From assembly GCA_946478675.1 (NCBI GenBank), contig CAMLEF010000269.1, positions 1 through 6,569 on the forward strand: 6,569 bases of DNA. The letters run 5' to 3'. The stretch comes from an uncultured Flavobacteriales bacterium (GTDB taxonomy: Bacteria; Bacteroidota; Bacteroidia; Palsa-965). Made by a program: the position numbers and the translations under genes. The notes under the pieces are model-generated. The model saw only the letters and a list, made by a program, of their open reading frames with translations, did not search any database and had not been told where the DNA came from. Below, piece by piece: positions 1 to 6,569 of the stretch (position 1 is its first letter; each line of letters starts with the position of its first letter).

Positions 1-776
1 TGCCATTTGTGCGTGCCCATCATGAAATCAACGCCGGCTCCCATTTCCGTCTTCATCAGAATAACGACCGGTTTGCCTTTTCCCGTATGTTCTTTTGCTT
101 TTTTAAGCGTTTCAATGACTTCCTGAAGGTTGTTGCCGTTCAGGATGCGCAATACGTCCCAGCCGAAAGCCGAGAATTTCGCGGAAAGATCACCCATCGG
201 CAGCACCTTATCGGTCGGCCCATCGATCTGCTGGCCGTTCACGTCGATGGTCGCGATGATGTTATCCACTTTATGCGCCGCGCCGAACATGGCCGCTTCC
301 CAGATCTGTCCTTCCTGCAATTCGCCATCGCCGTGCAGCGTATACACGAGGTGATTGTCTTTGTTCAGCTTTTTCGCCAGCGCTGCGCCGAGTCCGACGG
401 AGAGTCCCTGGCCGAGCGAACCGGACGCCATGCGAACGCCGGGAAGGTGCTCGTGCGTGGTCGGGTGGCCCTGTAAGCGAGAGTTTAATTTGCGGAACGT
501 AGCCAGCTCATTTACCGGGAAATAACCCGTGCGGGCAAGCACGCTGTAAAACACCGGGGAGATGTGGCCGTTCGAAAGAAAAAACACGTCTTCGCCGATG
601 CCGTCCATCGTAAATTTCGACGGGTTATGCTGCATGACTTCACCGTAAAGCGCCACGAAAAAATCGGTGCAGCCGAGCGAACCGCCAGGGTGACCGGAAT
701 TGACGGCGTGAACCATGCGGACGATATCGCGACGGACTTGAGTGGCAAGCTTTTCGAGTTCCTGGAGAGATGACAT
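1..776 (-). CDS. tkt: Transketolase, N-terminal subunit (split type), 3' end beyond the window
   Basis: This is the thiamine-diphosphate-binding half of transketolase, which in the cytoplasm moves two-carbon ketol units between sugar phosphates in the non-oxidative pentose phosphate pathway. Reading leftward from the ATG at 776-774 gives 258 uninterrupted codons before the edge. Visible motifs are SGHPGGSLG (residues 27-35, with His29), SNGHISP (68-74, with His71), the SGSLGQGLS segment (118-126), and the ThDP/metal signature GDGELQEG (149-156) followed by IDVNGQ (177-182, with Asn180). The frame ends at GTHKW, a late point in the N-terminal domain. Separate N-terminal genes of this type are usually about 280 residues, so only a short tail should be missing, and the C-terminal subunit gene would be expected just outside the window. 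That is family knowledge and is not seen here. The start fits the family N-terminus. No Shine-Dalgarno motif precedes it; the leader ends in a repeated ACAACCGTTTTA. It is divergent from ychF. Confidence 0.95.
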   Translation of the reverse strand, partial: MSSLQELEKLATQVRRDIVRMVHAVNSGHPGGSLGCTDFFVALYGEVMQHNPSKFTMDGIGEDVFFLSNGHISPVFYSVLARTGYFPVNELATFRKLNSRLQGHPTTHEHLPGVRMASGSLGQGLSVGLGAALAKKLNKDNHLVYTLHGDGELQEGQIWEAAMFGAAHKVDNIIATIDVNGQQIDGPTDKVLPMGDLSAKFSAFGWDVLRILNGNNLQEVIETLKKAKEHTGKGKPVVILMKTEMGAGVDFMMGTHKW

Positions 777-802
777 AAAACGGTTGTCGGTAAAACGGTT
801 GT
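776..802 (-). repeat. 12-bp direct repeat abutting the tkt start codon
   Basis: Read on the plus strand, TAAAACGGTTGT occurs at 776-787 and again at 791-802, giving a 15-bp period. On the coding strand this is two copies of ACAACCGTTTTA, the last base of the second copy being the A of the tkt ATG. The repeat therefore occupies the place where a ribosome binding site would lie. It may be slipped-strand duplication or part of a larger repetitive leader; no function can be assigned. Confidence 0.7.
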
Positions 803-803
803 T

Positions 804-850
804 GGTCGCCGGTTTTCAATCGACAGGTTATCGAGCGACAACCGGCGACC
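804..850. repeat. 11-bp perfect inverted repeat in the tkt leader
   Basis: GGTCGCCGGTT (804-814) is perfectly complementary to AACCGGCGACC (840-850), with a 25-nt loop. In the transketolase transcript it would form a GC-rich hairpin ending about 27 nt before the start codon. A neighbouring perfect palindrome, AAACCGGTTT (861-870), and the pair CGGTTTT (810-816) / AAAACCG (860-866) offer an alternative pairing for the same left arm. Whether it regulates translation or is a decayed repeat element is unknown. Confidence 0.6.
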
Positions 851-882
851 GATTACTGCAAAACCGGTTTCTGGATTTCCGC

Positions 883-890
883 CAAAAGTA
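883..890 (-). promoter_or_regulatory. Candidate Bacteroidota -7 element for tkt
   Basis: Plus-strand CAAAAGTA reads TACTTTTG on the minus strand, matching the TAnnTTTG -7 consensus of Bacteroidota primary sigma factors. Transcription would start near 876 and give a leader of about 100 nt that includes the inverted repeat at 804-850 and the direct repeats. I see no TTG -33 element at the expected spacing, so the call rests on the octamer and its position. Confidence 0.35.
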
Positions 891-1006
891 CAGGTTTCGA
901 AGGCCGCGGCAGAGTGGAGAATTATTATGTTGATAACATGGGAGTCTTGTTGAAAACTCCGGCGTGCTGTTGACTTCCGCCGATTCTCAACACGATTTTG
1001 AAATGG

Positions 1007-1014
1007 TATTTTTG
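1007..1014 (+). promoter_or_regulatory. Candidate Bacteroidota -7 element for ychF
   Basis: TATTTTTG matches TAnnTTTG and lies 56 nt before the ychF start codon, so a leader of about 50 nt would follow. No TTG is present at the usual -33 distance; the nearest TTGs (970-972 and 998-1000) are too far or too close. The match could be chance, but it is the only one on this strand between the divergent genes. Confidence 0.4.
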
Positions 1015-1070
1015 CCGCCTTGAGAGCGGAGGTCCCGCTTTCTCCTAAAAATCTACCCGAACCCGAATCT

Positions 1071-2171
1071 ATGTCCCTGAAGTGCGGTATTGTCGGTCTT
1101 CCGAATGTGGGCAAGTCTACTTTGTTCAACTGCCTGTCGAATGCGAAAGCACAGGCGGCCAATTTCCCGTTTTGTACCATCGAGCCCAACATCGGCGTCA
1201 TTACCGTTCCGGACGAGCGCCTCAATAAGCTCGCGGAACTGATCACCCCGGAGCGCATCGTTCCGACCACCGTCGAGATCGTCGATATTGCTGGTCTCGT
1301 GAAAGGCGCCAGCAAAGGCGAAGGTCTCGGCAATAAATTCCTCGGCAACATCCGCGAATGCAACGCCATCCTGCACGTGCTCCGCTGCTTCGACGACCCG
1401 AACGTGGTGCACGTCGACGGTTCGGTGAACCCGGTGCGCGACAAGGAAGTCATCGACCTCGAGTTGCAGCTGAAAGATTTGGAAACGGTCGAAGCCCGCA
1501 TGAAGCGCATCGAGAAGCAGGCGAAGACCGGCGCGGATAAAGACGCGAAAAAGGTTTACGACATTCTCACGCAGATCCATGCCGCGCTGCTCCGTGGCGA
1601 ATCGGCCCGTACGGTTTCGCTTTCGAAAGAAGATGCGAAAATGATCGACGACCTGCAGCTGCTCACGCTCAAGCCGGTGATGTACGTTTGCAACGTCGAC
1701 GAAGCGTCGGTGAAAACCGGCAACAAGCATACGGAAGCGGTAAGAGAAGCCGTGAAGAACGAGAGCGCGGAAATCCTGCTGATCACAGCGGCGATGGAAG
1801 CGGAGATCGCAGCGCTGGAAAGCTACGACGATCGCAAAGCGTTCCTGGCGGAAATCGGTCTCGACGAGCCGGGCGTCAACAAGCTCATCCATTCGGCATA
1901 CAAGCTGCTCGATCTGCAGACGTACCTGACGGCCGGTGTGAAGGAAGTCCGCGCGTGGACGATCACCAAAGGCATGACCGCTCCTGAAGCGGCCGGCGTG
2001 ATCCACACCGATTTCGAAAAAGGATTCATCAAGGCGGAAGTGATCGCCTATAAAGATTTTATCCAGTACGGTTCCGAAGCCGCCTGCCGCGACAACGGAA
2101 AGGTCCGTATGGAAGGAAAAGAATATATCGTGCAGGACGGAGACATCATGCATTTCCGCTTTAACGTGTAA
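1071..2171 (+). CDS. ychF: Ribosome-associated ATPase YchF (Obg family, OLA1-like)
   Basis: This encodes a 366-residue cytosolic P-loop NTPase of the Obg/YchF family. It is close to the usual length of about 363 residues. Members bind ribosomes and hydrolyse ATP in preference to GTP, and have been linked to stress response and translation control. The sequence shows G1 GLPNVGKST (residues 9-17), G3 DIAGL (72-76) followed by the glycine-rich KGASKGEGLGNKFL segment (78-91), and NVDE (208-211) in place of the GTPase NKxD, the change associated with ATP specificity. A helical coiled-coil insert lies around 125-200 and a C-terminal TGS domain around 281-366. The in-frame TTG at 1020 would add 17 residues, but MSLKCGIVGLPNVGKST is the normal family N-terminus, so the ATG at 1071 is preferred. 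No Shine-Dalgarno motif is seen. The following small gene starts 3 nt after the stop, suggesting co-transcription. Confidence 0.97.
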   Translation: MSLKCGIVGLPNVGKSTLFNCLSNAKAQAANFPFCTIEPNIGVITVPDERLNKLAELITPERIVPTTVEIVDIAGLVKGASKGEGLGNKFLGNIRECNAILHVLRCFDDPNVVHVDGSVNPVRDKEVIDLELQLKDLETVEARMKRIEKQAKTGADKDAKKVYDILTQIHAALLRGESARTVSLSKEDAKMIDDLQLLTLKPVMYVCNVDEASVKTGNKHTEAVREAVKNESAEILLITAAMEAEIAALESYDDRKAFLAEIGLDEPGVNKLIHSAYKLLDLQTYLTAGVKEVRAWTITKGMTAPEAAGVIHTDFEKGFIKAEVIAYKDFIQYGSEAACRDNGKVRMEGKEYIVQDGDIMHFRFNV

Positions 2172-2174
2172 CGT

Positions 2175-2396
2175 ATGGCGGAGATCGGGTACCTGTTCCT
2201 GTTTCTCACGATCTGGTTTATCGTCCCGTTTTTACTCGGGACCTGGTTCTTCAAAATCCTGAAAAAACGCTGGAAAGCGCTGGGCAAAGACAAAGGCGCC
2301 GCACGCGTGGTGAATTACCTCGTGTTCCTCGTCTGCGCGTTGTTCGGATGGCTGCTCGAAATGCTCGTGCTGACCGGCGTGAAAATGATGTTTTGA
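2175..2396 (+). CDS. Small two-helix membrane protein, function unknown
   Basis: The product is 73 residues and I do not recognise a family. Two hydrophobic stretches, about residues 5-27 and 46-70, flank a strongly basic linker (residues 28-44, KILKKRWKALGKDKGAAR-like). This gives a helical hairpin whose loop should face the cytoplasm by the positive-inside rule, with both ends outward. There is no cleavable signal peptide or lipobox. The ATG lies 3 nt after the ychF stop, which suggests translational coupling or read-on by the same ribosomes and argues that the frame is real. The coding sequence continues to a TGA just before the repeat-rich spacer. Nothing in the sequence ties its role to YchF. 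The alternative, a chance frame, is less likely because of the tight spacing and the clean membrane topology. Confidence 0.75.
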   Translation: MAEIGYLFLFLTIWFIVPFLLGTWFFKILKKRWKALGKDKGAARVVNYLVFLVCALFGWLLEMLVLTGVKMMF

Positions 2397-2400
2397 ATGA

Positions 2401-2482
2401 GGTGCGTTGGTTCGGGTTGCGTGTTGCGAACGGGTATGTTCGTCACATGTAACACGCAACACGCACCGCGCAACACGTAACG
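2401..2482. repeat. Short-unit repeat block (GTTGCG/CGCAAC) upstream of parE
   Basis: The spacer between the small membrane protein and parE is almost wholly built from variants of one short word. TGCGTGTTGCG (2418-2428) is perfectly complementary to CGCAACACGCA (2455-2465). CGCAACACG recurs at 2455-2463 and 2469-2477, and its complement CGTGTTGCG lies at 2420-2428. A smaller hairpin, CGAAC (2427-2431) / GTTCG (2438-2442), sits inside the loop. The block runs to 3 nt before the parE ATG and leaves no room for a recognisable ribosome binding site. I see no TAnnTTTG octamer in it, so parE may be transcribed from upstream. Confidence 0.7.
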
Positions 2483-2485
2483 TTT

Positions 2486-4357
2486 ATGGCAGAAAAATCG
2501 AATTATACAGAAGATAATATCCGGTCGCTCGACTGGCAGGAGCACATTCGCCTGCGCCCGGGCATGTACATCGGTAAGCTGGGTGACGGTTCTTCTCCCG
2601 ACGACGGCATTTACATTTTGCTGAAGGAAGTCATCGACAACTCGATCGACGAATTCGCGATGGGCCACGGCAAGAAGATCGAAGTGACGGTGAAAGACGG
2701 AACGGTGTCGGTGCGCGATTTCGGCCGCGGCATTCCGCTGGGAAAAGTGATCGATTGCGTGTCGAAGATGAACACCGGTGCGAAATACGATTCGGAAGCC
2801 TTCCAGAAATCCGTCGGCCTGAACGGCGTCGGTACGAAAGCGGTGAACGCGCTCTCTTCCTGGTTCCGTGTGCAGGCGTTCCGCGAAGGAAAAACCAAGA
2901 TCGCAGAGTTCTCGCGCGGCAAAATCAAGGTTGACGAGCGCCTCAAATCCTCCGACGAGCACGACGGTACGCTCATCTCGTTCATTCCCGACGAGAAAGT
3001 ATTCGTGAATTACCACTTCATCAACGAATACGTCGAGAAGATGCTGTGGAATTACGCGTACCTGAACACCGGCCTTACGCTCGTGTACAACGGCAACCCG
3101 ATCCGCTCGGAGAACGGCCTGCTCGACCTGCTGCAGAAGAACCTCAGCGGTCCCGTCGTTTACCCGATCATCCACCTCAAAGGCCACGACATCGAAGTCG
3201 CCATGACGCACAGCGACCAGCAGTACGTCGAAGAATATTTCTCTTTCGTTAACGGCCAGCATACCACGCAGGGCGGTACCCACCAGGGCGCCTTCCGCGA
3301 AGCCGTCGTGAAAGTCATCCGCGACTTCGTGAAAAAAGAATACGAAGCAAGCGACATCCGCACGTCGATCGTAGCAGCGGTGAGCGTGAAAGTGCAGGAG
3401 CCGGTCTTCGAATCGCAGACGAAAACGAAGCTCGGTTCGCAGGACGTCGGCCCGAAAGGTCCTTCGATGCGTTCGTTCGTGTACGACTTCCTGAAAGTGG
3501 AGCTCGACAACTATCTCCACAAGAACGCCGAAACCGCCGACGCGCTGCACCGCAAAATTCTGCAGAGCGAGCGTGAACGCAAAGAACTTTCCGGCATCCA
3601 GAAGCTCGCCCGCGACCGCGCGAAAAAAGCGAACCTGCATAACCGCAAGCTCCGCGACTGCCGCGTTCACCTGAACGACATGAAAGACGAGCGTCGCCTG
3701 CACAGCACGTTGTTCATCACGGAAGGAGATTCTGCAAGCGGCTCTATCACGAAAGCGCGCGACGTCAACACGCAGGCGGTGTTCTCATTGAAAGGAAAGC
3801 CGCTGAACGCTTACGGTCTCACGAAGAAAATCGTTTACGAAAACGAAGAGTTCAACCTCATCCAAGCGGCGCTCGATATCGAAGACGGTCTTGAGAATCT
3901 CCGTTACAACAACATCGTCATCTCGACCGATGCAGACGTCGACGGCATGCACATCCGCCTGCTGCTGATGACGTTCTTCCTGCAGTTCTTCCCGGATCTC
4001 GTGAAGAACGGTCACCTCTACATCCTGCAGACGCCGCTGTTCCGCGTGCGCAACAAGAAAGAGACGATCTATTGCTATTCGGAAGACGAACGTCGCGCGG
4101 CTATTGCGAAGCTCGGCACCAAACCGGAGATCACGCGTTTCAAAGGTCTCGGAGAAATTTCACCGGACGAATTCAAGCATTTCATCGGCAAAGACATCCG
4201 TCTCGAGCCGGTGATCATCACGAGCGGCGCGAACATCCCGGAAATTCTTTCTTACTACATGGGCAAGAACACCGATTCGCGCCAGAAGCACATCATTGAA
4301 AACCTGCGCGTGGAGAAAGACCTCGTGGAGGAAACGGCAGCAAAAGCAGCGGTTTAA
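2486..4357 (+). CDS. parE: DNA topoisomerase IV subunit B (ParE)
   Basis: This is the 623-residue ATPase subunit of topoisomerase IV, which with ParC decatenates daughter chromosomes. The GHKL ATPase domain shows [11 protein letters not shown] (residues 47-57, catalytic Glu48, Mg-binding Asn52), RDFGRGIP (77-84, Asp78), and [14 protein letters not shown] (111-124). Arg133 matches the coumarin-contact Arg136 of E. coli GyrB. The transducer has GGTHQGAF (263-270) and the QTK loop (311-313, Lys313). The TOPRIM domain has EGDSASG (413-419, Glu413), [10 protein letters not shown] (481-490, Asp482/484/486) and RFKGLGEI (551-558). ParE rather than GyrB is indicated by the opening [19 protein letters not shown] in place of the GyrB-type LEGLEAVRKRP, by the lack of the long GyrB TOPRIM insert, and by parC next door. 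The ATG at 2486 lacks a Shine-Dalgarno motif, as is common in Bacteroidota. parC starts 103 nt downstream. Confidence 0.95.
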   Translation: MAEKSNYTEDNIRSLDWQEHIRLRPGMYIGKLGDGSSPDDGIYILLKEVIDNSIDEFAMGHGKKIEVTVKDGTVSVRDFGRGIPLGKVIDCVSKMNTGAKYDSEAFQKSVGLNGVGTKAVNALSSWFRVQAFREGKTKIAEFSRGKIKVDERLKSSDEHDGTLISFIPDEKVFVNYHFINEYVEKMLWNYAYLNTGLTLVYNGNPIRSENGLLDLLQKNLSGPVVYPIIHLKGHDIEVAMTHSDQQYVEEYFSFVNGQHTTQGGTHQGAFREAVVKVIRDFVKKEYEASDIRTSIVAAVSVKVQEPVFESQTKTKLGSQDVGPKGPSMRSFVYDFLKVELDNYLHKNAETADALHRKILQSERERKELSGIQKLARDRAKKANLHNRKLRDCRVHLNDMKDERRLHSTLFITEGDSASGSITKARDVNTQAVFSLKGKPLNAYGLTKKIVYENEEFNLIQAALDIEDGLENLRYNNIVISTDADVDGMHIRLLLMTFFLQFFPDLVKNGHLYILQTPLFRVRNKKETIYCYSEDERRAAIAKLGTKPEITRFKGLGEISPDEFKHFIGKDIRLEPVIITSGANIPEILSYYMGKNTDSRQKHIIENLRVEKDLVEETAAKAAV

Positions 4358-4363
4358 AATAAA

Positions 4364-4406
4364 AAAGTAAACCTCGAAGGTTTCAAAAACTTTCGAGGTT
4401 TACTTT
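4364..4406. terminator. Long hairpin between parE and parC (possible terminator or palindromic repeat)
   Basis: The stem runs from 4364-4378 to 4392-4406 (15 bp, core AAGTAAACCTCGAA / TTCGAGGTTTACTT). It continues as GGTTT (4379-4383) paired with AAACT (4387-4391), including one G-U pair, and closes on a 3-nt loop. It begins 7 nt after the parE stop. Reading rightward, only three T's end the stem and no T-run follows. Reading leftward, an uninterrupted A/T run (4355-4366) would give a good U-tract. It could therefore be a weak forward terminator, a 3' stabiliser, or a dispersed palindromic element. Confidence 0.55.
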
Positions 4407-4427
4407 CGAATCAAATCGATTCGAAAG
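4403..4427. repeat. Second perfect hairpin, overlapping the first
   Basis: CTTTCGAATC (4403-4412) is perfectly complementary to GATTCGAAAG (4418-4427), with a 5-nt loop. Its first four bases are also the end of the preceding stem, so the two full stems cannot form together. It ends 33 nt before the parC start codon. Confidence 0.6.
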
Positions 4428-4460
4428 CAGCATACGCATTCAGAATAAAGAAAAACGATT

Positions 4461-6569
4461 ATGTCTGAGATCGAAAACAAAGACGGGATTTTTTCAGAGG
4501 GCGGCGAGGAGCAGAATAGCGAGCATCACGAGGAGCAAAGCCTCAAGCATGTGAAAGGCATGTATGAGAACTGGTTTCTCGATTATGCTTCTTACGTTAT
4601 TCTCGAGCGCGCCGTTCCGTACGTCGAAGATGGTTTGAAACCGGTTCAGCGCCGTATCCTGCATTCGATGTGGGAGATGGAAGATGGCCGTTACAATAAA
4701 GTCGCCAACATCATCGGTAATACGATGAAGTATCACCCGCACGGTGACGCTTCCATCGGTGATGCGCTGGTGCAGCTCGGGCAGAAAGATCTGCTGATCG
4801 ACATGCAGGGAAACTGGGGCAACATTTACACCGGCGACTCGGCTGCTGCTCCGCGTTACATCGAAGCCCGTCTTTCGAAATTCGCGCTCGATGTTGTCTT
4901 CAACCCGAAAACGACGCTCTGGCAATCCAGCTACGACGGACGTAACCGCGAGCCGGTAACGCTGCCGATGAAATTCCCGCTGCTGCTCGCGCAGGGTGTG
5001 GAAGGCATCGCGGTCGGTCTCGCCTGCAAAATTCTCCCGCACAACTTCAACGAGCTCATCGAAGCTTCCATTGCCATCCTGCGCGGTAAACGTGCGGAGA
5101 TCGTTCCCGACTTCCCGACGGGCGGCATGGCGGACTTCTCGAATTACAACGACGGCCTGCGCGGCGGAAAGATCCGCGTTCGTGCGCGCATTAAAGTAAA
5201 AGACAGCAAGACGCTGGTCGTCACGGAAATTCCGTTCGGCACGACCACCGGCAGCCTGATCGATTCCGTCATCGCGGCGAACGAAAAAGGCAAGATCAAG
5301 ATCCGCAAGATCGAAGACAACACGGCGGAATTCGTCGAGGTGCTCGTGCACCTGCAGCCGGGAACGTCCACCGACAAAACGATCGATGCGCTGTATGCGT
5401 TCACCGATTGCGAAGTGTCGATCTCGCCGAACGCCTGCATCATCGAGAACGAACGTCCGCGGTTTGTCGGCGTCAACGAGATGCTGAAAGTCTCCACGCA
5501 GCGCACGCTCGATCTGCTGAAGCGCGAGCTTGAGATCGAATTGTCGGAACTGCAGGAGAAGTGGCACTTTTCTTCTTTGGAGAAGATCTTCATCAAAGAA
5601 GAGATGTACATCGACTTCAAGAAATACGCGACGCGCGAAACGTTGTACGAATATCTCTACGAGCGTTTCAAGCCGCACCGCAAGAAGCTGCTCCGCGCCA
5701 TCACCGACGAAGACCTGCACCGCCTCACGCAGATCCCGATGATCCGCATCACGCGCTTCGACACGATCAAAGCCGACGAGCTGATGAAGGATCTCGAGCA
5801 GAAGATCGAAGGCGTGAAGCATCACCTCGCGCACCTCATCGATTACGCCGTCGAGTATTTCAAAGAGCTTAAAAAGAAATACGGCACCGGCCGCGAGCGT
5901 AAAACCGAGATCCGCCAGTTCGAAGTCATCGAAGCCCGCCAGGTGGTGATGAACAACGTGAAGCTGTATGCCAACAAGGAAGAAGGCTTCATCGGTTTCG
6001 GACTGAAGAAAGACGAATTCATCACCGATTGTTCCGACCTCGACGAGATCATCATTTTCCGTCGCGACGGCGTGATGATGGTGACGAAGATCGCGGAGAA
6101 GACGTACGTCGGAAAAGACATCATCCATATCGCCATCTTCAAAAAAGGCGACGACCGCACCGTCTACAACATGGCGTATCGTGACGGCGCACGCGGCAAT
6201 ACGATGATCAAGCGCTTCAACGTGACGGGCGTAACGCGTGACAAGGAATACAACCTCACGCGCGGCGCGAAGGATTCGAAAGTGCATTATTTCACCGTAA
6301 GCCCGAACGGCGAGAACGAGATCATCACCGTGTTCCTCACGCCGACTTCCGGTGCGCGCAAGCAGGAATTCGACATGGACCTGTCGACCGTGGCGATCAA
6401 AGGCCGCGATTCGCAGGGAAATATCCTGACGCGTTACCCGGTGCGCAAGATCGTGCTGAAAGAAAAAGGCAAAGCGGAGATCGTGAAGCAGAAAGTATGG
6501 TTCGACGATTCGACGCACCGTCTCAATTACGACGAGCGCGGCACTTTCCTCGGCAGCTTCGGACCGGAA
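4461..6569 (+). CDS. parC: DNA topoisomerase IV subunit A (ParC), 3' end beyond the window
   Basis: This is the DNA-cleaving subunit of topoisomerase IV, partner of ParE; 703 codons are present with no stop. After an acidic, probably disordered N-terminus (residues 1-30) come YENWFLDYASYVILERAVP (35-53), the quinolone region YHPHGDASIGDAL (91-103), and QGNWGN (116-121). AAPRYIEARL (129-138) carries catalytic Tyr133 preceded by Arg132. The DNA-bending isoleucine lies in GIAVGL (182-187, Ile183). Residues 340-470 are the charged coiled-coil arm, and from about 490 the C-terminal beta-pinwheel begins, cut by the edge. No GyrA-box (QRRGGKG-type) motif appears in the visible part, which with the neighbour parE supports topoisomerase IV over gyrase. 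Bacteroidota ParC is usually about 850-900 residues. The ATG at 4461 is preceded by an A-rich stretch (4447-4455) instead of a Shine-Dalgarno motif. The position of E. coli GyrA Ser83 is Ala97. Confidence 0.95.
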   Translation, partial: MSEIENKDGIFSEGGEEQNSEHHEEQSLKHVKGMYENWFLDYASYVILERAVPYVEDGLKPVQRRILHSMWEMEDGRYNKVANIIGNTMKYHPHGDASIGDALVQLGQKDLLIDMQGNWGNIYTGDSAAAPRYIEARLSKFALDVVFNPKTTLWQSSYDGRNREPVTLPMKFPLLLAQGVEGIAVGLACKILPHNFNELIEASIAILRGKRAEIVPDFPTGGMADFSNYNDGLRGGKIRVRARIKVKDSKTLVVTEIPFGTTTGSLIDSVIAANEKGKIKIRKIEDNTAEFVEVLVHLQPGTSTDKTIDALYAFTDCEVSISPNACIIENERPRFVGVNEMLKVSTQRTLDLLKRELEIELSELQEKWHFSSLEKIFIKEEMYIDFKKYATRETLYEYLYERFKPHRKKLLRAITDEDLHRLTQIPMIRITRFDTIKADELMKDLEQKIEGVKHHLAHLIDYAVEYFKELKKKYGTGRERKTEIRQFEVIEARQVVMNNVKLYANKEEGFIGFGLKKDEFITDCSDLDEIIIFRRDGVMMVTKIAEKTYVGKDIIHIAIFKKGDDRTVYNMAYRDGARGNTMIKRFNVTGVTRDKEYNLTRGAKDSKVHYFTVSPNGENEIITVFLTPTSGARKQEFDMDLSTVAIKGRDSQGNILTRYPVRKIVLKEKGKAEIVKQKVWFDDSTHRLNYDERGTFLGSFGPE

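Noticed and set aside
9..476. A 155-codon plus-strand open frame opposite tkt
   Set aside because: It is antisense to well-conserved transketolase sequence, including the ThDP signature, and shows no motif.
941..960. A short GGAGT/ACTCC inverted repeat between tkt and ychF
   Set aside because: Five base pairs with a 10-nt loop are too weak to separate from chance and have no T-run.
1020..1070. A possible 17-residue N-terminal extension of YchF from an upstream TTG
   Set aside because: The extension is not part of the conserved family N-terminus, and the candidate transcription start would fall at about this point; ATG 1071 matches the family start exactly.
512..1510. A 332-codon minus-strand open frame spanning the start of tkt, the intergenic region and the first part of ychF
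   Set aside because: It lies out of frame over tkt and antisense over ychF, its translation is compositionally odd (rich in Ser, Arg, Thr) with no recognisable domain, and both overlapped genes are certain.
1053..2153. A 366-codon minus-strand open frame exactly antisense to ychF
   Set aside because: It mirrors the codon register of ychF, is rich in His, Phe, Arg, Val and Asp as expected from the complement of biased codons, and has no motif. It is a codon-usage shadow.
2315..3703. A 462-codon minus-strand open frame antisense to the first two thirds of parE
   Set aside because: Its composition has the same shadow character (His, Phe, Val, Arg rich), it has no domain, and it crosses the repeat block before parE. 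The parE frame has complete catalytic motifs.
4494..6518. A 674-codon minus-strand open frame antisense to parC
   Set aside because: Its length is striking, but it is again the mirror of a strongly biased real gene, with HVD/FAV/RRD-type low-information sequence and no recognisable fold. No promoter or start context was seen.

Overview
The window is an ordinary chromosomal housekeeping stretch of roughly 50% or slightly higher G+C. It most likely comes from the phylum Bacteroidota, and a member of the Chitinophagales/Sphingobacteriales side would fit. Four things support this. The transketolase N-terminal half is of the split-gene type. Topoisomerase IV parE and parC lie next to each other and carry Bacteroidota-style sequence. 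Octamers of the form TAnnTTTG (the Bacteroidota -7 element) lie upstream of genes. Gene starts lack Shine-Dalgarno motifs and are only A-rich or unremarkable. The genus cannot be determined from this window.

Layout: positions 1-776 (minus strand) hold the N-terminal subunit of transketolase, cut off by the left window edge. An intergenic region of about 290 bp (777-1070) separates it from the divergent plus-strand genes. It contains short direct and inverted repeats in the transketolase leader and one candidate -7 octamer facing each way. On the plus strand follow ychF (1071-2171), a small two-helix membrane protein (2175-2396) only 3 nt behind it, an 89-bp spacer made largely of short repeats, parE (2486-4357), a 103-bp spacer with two overlapping hairpins, and parC (4461 to the right edge, incomplete).

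Functionally, transketolase serves the non-oxidative pentose phosphate pathway. YchF is a ribosome-associated ATPase. ParE and ParC together form the A2B2 topoisomerase IV that unlinks daughter chromosomes. The small membrane protein is uncharacterised.

I found no mobile element, CRISPR array, defence system, tRNA or rRNA, and nothing that looks like a new multigene system. The most unusual material is in the three intergenic spacers: repeat-rich, hairpin-forming segments beside tkt, parE and parC. Long open frames antisense to ychF, parE and parC are explained by codon bias.
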